From NCBI RefSeq assembly GCF_004797125.1, contig NZ_CP038810.1:2418001-2482000 (forward strand): a DNA stretch of 64,000 nucleotides, written 5' to 3'. This DNA comes from Flavobacterium sangjuense (lineage in GTDB: Bacteria > Bacteroidota > Bacteroidia > Flavobacteriales > Flavobacteriaceae). A model generated the notes under the pieces. It worked only from the letters and a program-made list of their open reading frames with translations, searched no databases and was not told the DNA's origin. The position numbers were made by a program, and so were the translations under genes. Positions 49,966 through 59,846 of the stretch are shown here, one piece after another. Position 1 is the first letter of the stretch. Each line of letters starts with the position of its first letter.

Positions 49966-51189
49966 TTATATTCCGATTTCAACCTGAAAACGCAGATACC
50001 AATTGTTTTTTGAAGTTCCGTCAAAATAATCTAAGGTATCATAATTCAACTCTGCCTGAAGTTTAAAGGTGTGTTCCCAAATGTATTTTGTTACTCCAAA
50101 ACTATATTCTTTGGTATTTGGTGTCAAAGTTTGAATGTCATCACCAACTTTTTGAATTGAATATCTGGCGATAAATTCATAATTGGTTTTCGTAATATAA
50201 CTCGCCTGATAATCAAAACCGCTACCTACAAAAGCATAATTGCTTTCGGTAATATCATCCGGATTAAAGGTAACTGCATTTTCATTAGTGGTTCTCGACA
50301 TATAACTCATCATTGCTGCCCAGCCATTATATTTAAACATGGCATCCAATAAAACGGACTTCATCGTTCTTCTTTCAAATAAATCATTGCCCAATTGGCC
50401 TTGTGTACGCTGCGCATGATTGTTTTGTTGGAAAGCACCCGATACTAATAATTTTGGCTTTTTCTCGCGCATGATGTCGCCTTCAAAGTAAGTTCCGTCT
50501 TTGGTAAAAGCCCCTAGTGGAAACAATTCTACTTTTCCTGTAACAGCAATCCCATCATCGGCTTTACCGGTTTGGTTTCTTCCTTCTCCACCCGAAAGTG
50601 CGGTTTTGAAATTATACGAAAACTTATCTTTGAACTCATTCAGATGATGCACCTGAAAACCAAAATCCCTGTCGATAGTAAACTTAGCGTTGTTGATTGT
50701 TCTATCTGTCAACTGCAAACCGCCTGAAGAATTCACGCGTTGGCGGTTTCCCGGTAATTTGGTTTGACCAAAGCTGATGTTCCAATGTTTATTCGGACGG
50801 TAAAACACTACCGCATCTCTAATAATATTAATGTTTTCTCCATCTTTTATTTCGCCGACATCACCAGGCGCAAATGACAATTGCAAAGCATAAAGGAATT
50901 TTGGATTCCCAACATAACCATCAAAACGCAAACGCAAACGACGCACTTGCCCGTCATACGCTCCGTTTTCACCATCATTTTCAATATAGGTAACTCGATT
51001 TTGCATTCTGAAACGAATGTTCAACTGGAACAAGCTATCCGGAGAAGTTATTCCAATTCCTTTTCCAAAACTGTAATAAGGCAAGGCCGATAATTTAATA
51101 TCGTTGTCGTGTTTGGTTTGTTGGATGGTAACTTGGGCGGAGATCGAAATTGATACCAGTAAAGTAGCAATTAATAGTATTTTTTTCAT
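49966..51189 (-). CDS. Phosphate-selective porin OprO/OprP family protein
   Basis: Outer-membrane porin of 407 aa with signal peptide ending ISAQ at residue 19. The family shows in FQLNIRFRMQNRVTYIEND (first strand), RRLRLRFDGYVG, ISFGQTKLPGNRQRVNSSG and a C-terminal strand ending QLEWYLRFQVEIGI-like with final aromatic/hydrophobic I. It is placed downstream of the PiT and DUF47 genes on the same strand, which supports phosphate import through the outer membrane. A terminator stands between the PiT gene and this gene, so part of its expression should come from its own promoter. Confidence 0.85.
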   Translation of the reverse strand: MKKILLIATLLVSISISAQVTIQQTKHDNDIKLSALPYYSFGKGIGITSPDSLFQLNIRFRMQNRVTYIENDGENGAYDGQVRRLRLRFDGYVGNPKFLYALQLSFAPGDVGEIKDGENINIIRDAVVFYRPNKHWNISFGQTKLPGNRQRVNSSGGLQLTDRTINNAKFTIDRDFGFQVHHLNEFKDKFSYNFKTALSGGEGRNQTGKADDGIAVTGKVELFPLGAFTKDGTYFEGDIMREKKPKLLVSGAFQQNNHAQRTQGQLGNDLFERRTMKSVLLDAMFKYNGWAAMMSYMSRTTNENAVTFNPDDITESNYAFVGSGFDYQASYITKTNYEFIARYSIQKVGDDIQTLTPNTKEYSFGVTKYIWEHTFKLQAELNYDTLDYFDGTSKNNWYLRFQVEIGI

Positions 51190-51289
51190 GCTTAGGTTGT
51201 GTGTTGTAGTTTAGTTTATTTGGTGTTTTTACAATTATTTGATGTTATCAAAATGATTTAATAACAAGTAAGTATTAGTTATAAAAAAA

Positions 51290-51316
51290 GCCAACAATGC
51301 AGTTGGCTTCTGAGTA
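51290..51316 (-). terminator. Minus-strand terminator after the PiT gene
   Basis: On the minus strand AGAAGCCAAC pairs with GTTGGCTT over loop TGCATT and runs into six or more T residues, 10 nt after the PiT stop. Confidence 0.8.
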
Positions 51317-51326
51317 TTTAAAAAGT

Positions 51327-52652
51327 TTATATAAATAATTTCAGTAAATAATATACTAAAGCGGCTAATATTGCTGAAACCGGAATGGTTAAAACCCAAG
51401 CCCACAATAGTTTTACGGTTACACCCCAACGAACCGCTGAAACCCTTTTGGTTACACCAACTCCAATGATAGAACCTGTAATTGTATGTGTAGTTGAAAC
51501 CGGAATTTTAAAATGTTCTGTTGAAAATAAGGTTAAAGCACCTGCAGATTCGGCAACAACACCTTCAAAGGCAGTTACTTTGGTAATTTTGGAACCCATT
51601 GTTTTTACAATTTTCCATCCACCACTTAAAGTTCCTAATGCAATTACGGTATAACAGGTCAACGGAATCCAGCCTGGCATTACACCATCAACATGTACAC
51701 CATCTTTATCTGAAGGCAATACAACGTTTAAGTCTAACCAACCGGCTGACAAGTCAATATTTGGATTTGATTTGATATAAACGGCAACCGCAGCAGCAAT
51801 GATACCCATTACTTTTTGAGAATCATTTCCACCATGTCCTAGACTAAAAGCTGCTGAAGATAACAACTGCATTCTCTTTAAAACTTTTTCGGCTTTAGCA
51901 GTAGAAAAACTACTGAATAATAAATTGAAAACCGCTAAGCTATAGAAAATTAGCGCAACCAGAAACCATTTAATATTCGATGGCTCACTAATGAAATACC
52001 AAAATTTATTATGGAACAAAGCCTTTTCAGGTTCGATATCAAATTTTAAAACAGTGGATAAAAACCAACCAACCAACAGTATTAATACTACTGTCAATAC
52101 TTTTGGCCAAACATTCTTTTTGGAAGAATACATTAACCAAAGTGAAATAAAATAGGAAATCAACATTCCCAACAATGGTGCAAATACAATAAATAGGATT
52201 ACTATAAAAACACCCGATGGCAATAATTCTCCTTCTTTGGCATCTTTAATCCAGTTTACAATTTTAAATCCTGCATGTTCAGGATCGGTTACATCACGGA
52301 AACCATGTGCAATCGCTGCTCCGGCAAATCCTCCAATTAATGTATGTGATGAAGATGAAGGAATTCCTTTCCACCATGTGAGAAGATTCCAAACTATGGC
52401 TGCAATAACACCAGCCAAAATAACAACTAAATCAATACTACTTGTATGAGCTGTTTTGGCTACCGTATCGGCAACTCCAAAACCAAAAACCCAATACGCC
52501 ATGAAGTTGAAAAGCGCAGCCCAAAGTACAGCCTGAAAAGGTGTCAATACTTTTGTAGCCACAATGGTAGCAATCGAGTTTGCTGCATCGTGAAAACCAT
52601 TAATGTAATCAAATATTAAGGCAAGAACGATAATAACTATTAGTAAAGTCAT
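51327..52652 (-). CDS. PiT family inorganic phosphate transporter
   Basis: Inner-membrane phosphate/cation symporter of 441 aa. Two PiT signature repeats are visible: DYINGFHDAANSIATIVATKVLTPF near the start and SSAAFSLGHGGNDSQKVMGII in the second half (here ELLSSAAF and GGND are typical). About ten membrane segments. PiT proteins move metal-phosphate with H+ or Na+ at low affinity. The DUF47 gene lies 20 nt upstream in the same operon, a near-universal pairing in bacteria; the phosphate porin lies downstream. Confidence 0.94.
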   Translation of the reverse strand: MTLLIVIIVLALIFDYINGFHDAANSIATIVATKVLTPFQAVLWAALFNFMAYWVFGFGVADTVAKTAHTSSIDLVVILAGVIAAIVWNLLTWWKGIPSSSSHTLIGGFAGAAIAHGFRDVTDPEHAGFKIVNWIKDAKEGELLPSGVFIVILFIVFAPLLGMLISYFISLWLMYSSKKNVWPKVLTVVLILLVGWFLSTVLKFDIEPEKALFHNKFWYFISEPSNIKWFLVALIFYSLAVFNLLFSSFSTAKAEKVLKRMQLLSSAAFSLGHGGNDSQKVMGIIAAAVAVYIKSNPNIDLSAGWLDLNVVLPSDKDGVHVDGVMPGWIPLTCYTVIALGTLSGGWKIVKTMGSKITKVTAFEGVVAESAGALTLFSTEHFKIPVSTTHTITGSIIGVGVTKRVSAVRWGVTVKLLWAWVLTIPVSAILAALVYYLLKLFI

Positions 52653-52672
52653 AATTTCCTAATGGGTTATTT

Positions 52673-53314
52673 TTACGAGTGTTTTACTGAAATTTGTTCC
52701 ATTACATTCGAAACACTTTTACATTTATCAGATGCCATTTCCAATGCAGAAAGCACTTCTTTGTATTTGATAACGTTTTTAGCATCGGTTTCATTTTCAA
52801 AAATATCAGCTACGGCTTTATCAAATACTGAATCTGCCTTACTTTCTAATTTATTGATTTTTTTGCAGGTATCCTTTATATTTTTATGATTCATCTCTTT
52901 CAATTCTTTGATTCCAACACCAATTAATTGACAGGCTTCCAAGTTGATTTCAGTTAACTTACGAATCGATTTTGTGATTTTTTCTACTTGGTACAAACGC
53001 ATTCTACTGGCTGCGCCATGCATATTATCAGCAACGTTATCAATAGCTTTTATCAGTGAGTGAATATCTTCTCTGTCAAAAGGCGTGATGAAGTTTCTGC
53101 TTAATTCTAAGTGCGTTTTATGGGTAATCTCTTCAATTATAGCTTCAAGTTCTTCCACTTTTCTGAAAGATTCTTCTCTTTCAGTTTTTGGTGCATTCAC
53201 TAATTCATGAAGTGTTTCTGCCAATAAGATTAAATTTGTTGAGGCTTGTTCAAATAAAGGAAAGAATTTTTTATCCTTTGGAACTAAAAATTGGAAAATA
53301 CTGTTTAAAGTCAT
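52673..53314 (-). CDS. DUF47 / PhoU-like protein (PiT partner)
   Basis: Helical protein of 213 aa of the DUF47 family, related to PhoU. It consists of two three-helix units and contains ITHKTHLELSRNFITPFDREDIHSLIKAIDNVAD with the metal-binding D/E and H residues; the C-terminal LEMASDKCKSVSNVMEQISVKHS part is also typical. It is thought to regulate the PiT transporter encoded 20 nt downstream and to protect cells from excess phosphate. Start at the ATG at 53314; the 180-nt divergent gap toward the acyl-CoA carboxylase gene should hold both promoters. Confidence 0.92.
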   Translation of the reverse strand: MTLNSIFQFLVPKDKKFFPLFEQASTNLILLAETLHELVNAPKTEREESFRKVEELEAIIEEITHKTHLELSRNFITPFDREDIHSLIKAIDNVADNMHGAASRMRLYQVEKITKSIRKLTEINLEACQLIGVGIKELKEMNHKNIKDTCKKINKLESKADSVFDKAVADIFENETDAKNVIKYKEVLSALEMASDKCKSVSNVMEQISVKHS

Positions 53315-53494
53315 TTTGTTTGTTTTTGATGCTGCAAAGGTATTTATCTTATGTTAACTCAATATTAACTTATCAATTCAATATGGAATCTGTGTTTACA
53401 ATTTCTTAACATTCATTCTTCAGGAAACAGAATCAAAATCTTTAAAAACGTTTTCGTATTTTAGCACACACTAAAGCAGTACAAATATACAACC

Positions 53495-55123
<1,629 letters not shown>

Positions 55124-55179
55124 TAGTAACAAAACTAACATCAGTCCTACTAATGTTTTAGATTTTCTATTCTTATTCC

Positions 55180-56811
55180 ATGAAAAAAATACTTGTCCTA
55201 AGTTTTATAATAAGCAGTTTCCAACTTCTTTCTGCTCAAGAAGCACCAACACGTAAAGACACGCTTCAAGGTGGACTACGCCCGGAACGAACTTGTTTTG
55301 ATGTATTGCATTATGATTTGAACATCAAGATTAATCTGGAAGAGAAATCAATAGTTGGCTATAACAACATTAGCTTTAAAGTAGTCAATACTACTTCCAA
55401 AATTCAATTGGATTTATTTGCAAACATGCAGGTAGATTCTATCGTTTTCAACGCTGAAAAATTAAATTATAAAAGAGAATTCAATGCCGTTTTTATTGAT
55501 TTCCCTTCTCCTTTAACACTAAAATCTGAGCAGAGTTTGAAATTTTATTATTCCGGAAAGCCAATCATTGCTAAAAATGCACCTTGGGATGGCGGATTTA
55601 CATATTCAAAAGACAGAAACGGAAAACCATGGGTTGCTGTTAGTTGTGAAGGTATCGGAGCCAGTTTATGGTATCCTGTAAAAGATTCACAAAGCGATGA
55701 ACCCGATTTTGGTGTCACGATAAAAGTAGCCATTCCAAATGGGTTGATGAATGTGTCCAACGGAAGATTTATCGGTAGCGTCCCGTTAGAAGAAAACGGG
55801 ATAAAAAATGGTTATACACGCTGGGATTGGGAAGTTAAGAATCCTATAAACACGTATTCAATAACCGTAAACATTGGTGATTATGTTCATCTTCATGAAA
55901 ACTACAAAGGTCTTGATTTAGATTACTATGTTTTACGCGACAACGAAGCGGCAGCCCGAATGCATTTTGAAGAAGTAAAACCCATGATGGATTGTTTTCA
56001 AAGTAAATTTGGAAAGTATCCTTTTGCCGATGACGGTTATAAATTGGTGGAAACTCCTTATTTAGGTATGGAACATCAAAGTGCAGTGGCTTATGGTAAT
56101 AAATATATAAACGGTTATCTAGGAAGCGACAGATCCGGAACCGGAATTGGGTTGCTTTTCGACTATATTACTATACACGAAAGTGGGCATGAATGGTTTG
56201 GCAACAGCATTACATCCAAAGATTCCGCCGATATGTGGATACACGAAGGATTTACAACCTACACCGAATCTGTTTATATTGAATGTCAATATGGCTATGA
56301 CAAAGCGCAACAATACATCAATGGCTGTAAATTAAATATCGAAAATCTAAGCCCGATTATTGGTACTTATGGTGTGAATAAAGAAGGTTCGACCGATATG
56401 TATGAAAAAGGAGCCATACTCTTAAACACGCTGAGACATATTCTAAACAACGATGATAAATGGTGGAAAATACTATTGAAATACTCCGAAACATTCCGTC
56501 ATAAAATCATTGATACTGAAACTGTAGTCAGTTTTTTTAATACCGAAACCGGAATGAATCTGACTCCGGTTTTTAATCAGTATTTGAAGTATGCTGCCAT
56601 TCCGAAACTTGAATTGAGAAAAAACAAAAGCAAATTAGAATTTCGCTGGAAAACAGAAGAAGCTAAATTCAATATGCCGGTTGATATCAAAATCAAAGGA
56701 AAAAAATACCGGCTTTATCCAACAAACAGCTGGAAAAAAACAAAATATAGTGTCAATAAAATTCAAGATGTCGAAGTTCTGACCAATGATTTTTACATCA
56801 ATGTTGATTAA
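55180..56811 (+). CDS. M1 family metallopeptidase (aminopeptidase N-like, short form)
   Basis: Secreted zinc aminopeptidase of 543 aa. Signal peptide ends LLSAQ at residue 19. The M1 zinc motif is exactly HEXXH-x18-E: HESGHEWFGN up to MWIHEGF. The substrate motif is LGMEHQSAVAYGN, with GMEH in place of the common GAMEN, a known variant in short Bacteroidota M1 enzymes. The large C-terminal ERAP-type domain of PepN (about 870 aa) is missing; only a small helical and beta region follows. Periplasmic or outer-membrane-associated peptide trimming is likely. Confidence 0.92.
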   Translation: MKKILVLSFIISSFQLLSAQEAPTRKDTLQGGLRPERTCFDVLHYDLNIKINLEEKSIVGYNNISFKVVNTTSKIQLDLFANMQVDSIVFNAEKLNYKREFNAVFIDFPSPLTLKSEQSLKFYYSGKPIIAKNAPWDGGFTYSKDRNGKPWVAVSCEGIGASLWYPVKDSQSDEPDFGVTIKVAIPNGLMNVSNGRFIGSVPLEENGIKNGYTRWDWEVKNPINTYSITVNIGDYVHLHENYKGLDLDYYVLRDNEAAARMHFEEVKPMMDCFQSKFGKYPFADDGYKLVETPYLGMEHQSAVAYGNKYINGYLGSDRSGTGIGLLFDYITIHESGHEWFGNSITSKDSADMWIHEGFTTYTESVYIECQYGYDKAQQYINGCKLNIENLSPIIGTYGVNKEGSTDMYEKGAILLNTLRHILNNDDKWWKILLKYSETFRHKIIDTETVVSFFNTETGMNLTPVFNQYLKYAAIPKLELRKNKSKLEFRWKTEEAKFNMPVDIKIKGKKYRLYPTNSWKKTKYSVNKIQDVEVLTNDFYINVD

Positions 56812-56892
56812 TCCATCTATAACTTTATTCCTGTAATCTTTTATATGTAATTAAAAAATAGTAACTTAGATTAAATTTTAAACTTTGTTATT

Positions 56893-57318
56893 ATGGATAC
56901 TTCAGTAAAAGGTTTGAACAAATGGGCCAATGCACACTCTACTTTTTGGTTCGACGCCATCAGAATTATTTTAGGTATTTTTTTAATTTACAAAGGCGGT
57001 TACTTCGTCAGTAACAGTCGGGATTTTGAAGATTTAATTGCTCCCGTAAGTAATTTTATGGGCGGCATGTTAACTTTCCATTACATAGCAGCTGCTCATA
57101 TCATGGGTGGGATTATGATTGTTTTCGGATTGTTGACACGTTGGGCATTAATAGCACAATTGCCTATTCTTGTTGGTGCTGTCTTAATAAATTTTATTGG
57201 AGATATGAATGTTGCCAACTTAATCATTTCAGTAGTGACTTTGGCTGTAAGCTTTTTTTACACCGTTTATGGCAGCGGAAAACATTCAGCCGATTACTAT
57301 TTTAAAATGCACAAATAA
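56893..57318 (+). CDS. DoxX family membrane protein
   Basis: Membrane protein of 141 aa with four segments. The DoxX family shows in the DAIRIILGIFLIYKGGYF first helix, the HYIAAAHIMGGIMIVFGLLTRWALIAQLPIL central block and the final VSFFYTVYGSGKHSADYYF helix. DoxX proteins are found with oxidoreductases (thiosulfate:quinone oxidoreductase, MRC complexes), but no such partner is here. A strong terminator follows at 57336-57365. Confidence 0.85.
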   Translation: MDTSVKGLNKWANAHSTFWFDAIRIILGIFLIYKGGYFVSNSRDFEDLIAPVSNFMGGMLTFHYIAAAHIMGGIMIVFGLLTRWALIAQLPILVGAVLINFIGDMNVANLIISVVTLAVSFFYTVYGSGKHSADYYFKMHK

Positions 57319-57335
57319 AGTGTTTGTTTCAAAAT

Positions 57336-57365
57336 AAAAACGTCCCGATTTATCGGGACGTTTTT
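57336..57365. terminator. Bidirectional terminator
   Basis: A perfect 13-bp stem, AAAAACGTCCCGA / TCGGGACGTTTTT with loop TTTA, between the DoxX gene (plus) and the menE gene (minus). Confidence 0.9.
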
Positions 57366-58406
57366 CTATTTCATTGTTTCTTTTCTCATGATTTTTCCAC
57401 TTGACGTTTCGGCAAACTTGGGAATAAAAACGACTTCTTTTGGTTTTTCATATTTGTCTAAAGCTTCATAAATAGAATCATCAAGTTCGTGTTTTTCGCC
57501 TTCGATAACTAACACCACTTTTTCTCCTAATTCATTATCAGGTTTTGACGCAATAAAAAAGCGTTGTTGAATTTTACTAGCCAACTTATCTTCTATTTGC
57601 TCTGGAATTAATTTGATTCCGCCACTATTGATAACATTATCCATTCTGCCAAGAAAAATGAATTGATTTTCATTAACTAATTCAACAATATCATTAGTGA
57701 TAATAACTTCCGGTGAAATCCTTGGAGCATGAATAACCAGGCAATTTCTATCATCATACGAAATCGTAACATATGGAAGCACTGTGAATGCTTTTTCACC
57801 CAGCTTTCTGGCGGCAATGTGCGTAATAGTTTCCGTCATACCGTAGGTTTCATAAACTTCGGCTGGCAATTTTAATAGTTGCTTTTCCAATGCTTTATTT
57901 ACGGCTGCACCACCAACAATCATCTTTTTCACTTTCTTTAATTCAGCTATTGAATTTTGCGCCTGCAGAGGCACCATCGCTACAAAATCAAAATCAATTT
58001 CGTTGTTGGCTAACGGATGTGAACTTGGAGCGACAAACTCTAAATCGAGTCCTAAAATCATAGCCCGAACCAACATCATTTTGCCTGCTACATATTTTAC
58101 AGGCAGACATTGCAGTGCTTTATTTCCCGGTTGCAATTCAAAAAAATCTCCAGTAGCCAATGCTGAATCTACCATGGCTTGTTTACTGACAGAAATTGTT
58201 TTTGGTGTTCCGGTTGTGCCCGAAGTTTCCATTTCAATAAAACTCTTACTATCAAACCAGTCTAATAAAAAATCCCCAACCGGTTTTTCAAAATCTTCAC
58301 CTTCTTTGATAAAACTGTACGCCACACGACATAAATCTTCCCTGTCGAGATGAAATCCATTCAACTTGAATAAATTATGCACATTTTCGTAGGTTGGACT
58401 ATTCAT
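57366..58406 (-). CDS. menE: o-Succinylbenzoate-CoA ligase (MenE)
   Basis: AMP-forming ligase of 346 aa acting in menaquinone synthesis, where it activates o-succinylbenzoate with CoA. The ATP loop is METSGTTGTPKTIS; VYETYGMTETITHIAAR is the A5 block, FLGRMDNVINSGGIKLIPEQIE the A8 hinge, and SSGKIMRKE holds the A10 lysine. At 346 aa it is shorter than the usual 450-500 aa because the N-terminal subdomain is trimmed; short MenE proteins are normal in flavobacteria. The start overlaps the end of the CPBP gene by 8 nt, so they are cotranscribed. Other men genes are outside the window. Confidence 0.88.
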   Translation of the reverse strand: MNSPTYENVHNLFKLNGFHLDREDLCRVAYSFIKEGEDFEKPVGDFLLDWFDSKSFIEMETSGTTGTPKTISVSKQAMVDSALATGDFFELQPGNKALQCLPVKYVAGKMMLVRAMILGLDLEFVAPSSHPLANNEIDFDFVAMVPLQAQNSIAELKKVKKMIVGGAAVNKALEKQLLKLPAEVYETYGMTETITHIAARKLGEKAFTVLPYVTISYDDRNCLVIHAPRISPEVIITNDIVELVNENQFIFLGRMDNVINSGGIKLIPEQIEDKLASKIQQRFFIASKPDNELGEKVVLVIEGEKHELDDSIYEALDKYEKPKEVVFIPKFAETSSGKIMRKETMK

Positions 58407-59355
58407 GACTTTCAGTATTTTGTATTGGTTCTATGACTTCAATTCTAATTGTTCCACTAAGTTTTTCTTTCCAATTGGTCCAATTGTATTTTTTACTAAA
58501 GATAAATAATAGTAATGGAAAAATAATAAAGATTGGTACCAAAATTTCAAATCCGGCTGACGGTTCAGAAACATCTTTAAAAATAGAATTCGTTTGAAAA
58601 GCCGACCAATCGGAAGTAATCAATAAAGCGCCAACCAGGTTATTCGCTGCATGAAAACCAAGAGCTAATTCCATTCCTTCATCCATTAGCGTGATAATTC
58701 CGAGAAAAAAACCGGTTCCGATATAGTAAACCAAAACGATATAACCCATCTTTTGTACTTCAGGATTAGCGATGTGCATCGTTCCAAAAATAACCGAAGT
58801 CATCAACAACGGAAACCATCTGTTTTTCGCAAGGACGGCAAATCCCTGCATCAAATAACCTCTAAAAACGTACTCTTCTGTACTGGTTTGAATTGGGATT
58901 AAAGCTATCCCGATAATGGCCAAAATTAAAAATGGGATCGGTTTGAAATTATAAACAAAATTGTCCGGACTAAAATAAATCATCAGCAATGTTGTACCAA
59001 CCGTAAAAATTCCCCAAAGAGAAAATGAAAAAAATATTCTTTTCCAATCCACTTTTTCTCTGGAAGTGGTGACCGACAGGAAGGTTTGCCTGTGAAAATA
59101 TTTAACTACTAAAATGATGGCAATAAAGGCAATCAGAAAAGAAAACATTAACAGAAATAAGGTAGTGTTTAATGATAAAAAAGTCATTATCTCGGTTTCT
59201 GTCTTTGGGAAAGGCTTTCCTGTTTTGAATGATTTAATCAGACCAGCAATAATCAAAGGCAATTGACCAATTGTTGAAGCGACAATAATTATGAATGAAC
59301 CAACTAAATACATCCAAAATTTATTTGTTGGCAAAAATCCTTTTTCTAAAAACAT
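58399..59355 (-). CDS. CPBP family intramembrane metalloprotease
   Basis: CAAX-protease/bacteriocin-processing family membrane protein of 318 aa with about eight segments. Motif 1 is EEYVFRGYLMQ (EExxxR), motif 2 FGTMHIANP (FxxxH), motif 3 FHAANN. In eukaryotes RCE1 trims farnesylated proteins; bacterial members process or confer immunity to peptides, or have no known substrate. The CPBP-menE pair with overlapping ends is frequent in flavobacteria, so a link with prenyl-type chemistry is conceivable but not shown. Confidence 0.9.
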   Translation of the reverse strand: MFLEKGFLPTNKFWMYLVGSFIIIVASTIGQLPLIIAGLIKSFKTGKPFPKTETEIMTFLSLNTTLFLLMFSFLIAFIAIILVVKYFHRQTFLSVTTSREKVDWKRIFFSFSLWGIFTVGTTLLMIYFSPDNFVYNFKPIPFLILAIIGIALIPIQTSTEEYVFRGYLMQGFAVLAKNRWFPLLMTSVIFGTMHIANPEVQKMGYIVLVYYIGTGFFLGIITLMDEGMELALGFHAANNLVGALLITSDWSAFQTNSIFKDVSEPSAGFEILVPIFIIFPLLLFIFSKKYNWTNWKEKLSGTIRIEVIEPIQNTESHE

Positions 59356-59418
59356 AGTTTTTTTGTTTCGCCTAAATTAACTTATTTCTTTTAAAATATA
59401 TTACTTTGTAAAAAAAAT

Positions 59419-59763
59419 ATGTTGCAAATACTCCATAATCCAAGATGCGGAAAATCGAGAGATTGTCTGGCTTTCACAACAAAAACCAACACGCCTTTCG
59501 AAATCATCAATTACCTTGAAAACCCATTAACTGTTGACGATTTAAAGTTATTGATTAAGAAACTGAAAATCAAACCTATCGAATTAGTTCGTCAAAAAGA
59601 AACGATATGGATTGAAAACTATAAAGGTAAATCGTTGACCAATGCTCAAATAATAAAGGCGTTAGCCAAACACTCAATTTTGATAGAAAGACCTATAGTA
59701 ATTGATGGAGACAATGCTATAATTGGCAGAGATCTAGAAAAACTCGAGCTTTTCATAAAATAA
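59419..59763 (+). CDS. ArsC family reductase (glutaredoxin-type arsenate reductase-like)
   Basis: Thioredoxin-fold protein of 114 aa. The catalytic Cys is in HNPRCGKSRDCL at about residue 10; the later Arg sites ELVRQKE and ERPIVIDGDNAIIGRD correspond to the arsenate-binding arginines of E. coli ArsC, so the enzyme may reduce arsenate with glutaredoxin. No arsenic-efflux or ArsR gene is nearby, so the alternatives Spx/YffB-like should be kept in mind; the ERPIVI motif favours ArsC. Confidence 0.88.
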   Translation: MLQILHNPRCGKSRDCLAFTTKTNTPFEIINYLENPLTVDDLKLLIKKLKIKPIELVRQKETIWIENYKGKSLTNAQIIKALAKHSILIERPIVIDGDNAIIGRDLEKLELFIK

Positions 59764-59846
59764 CATTTAACAAAGATTTGTGAAAAGTGGTTTAAACCAC
59801 ACCGTATTTTTGTGGTCTTTAAGACTAGTTAAAAAAAAATATTTTC

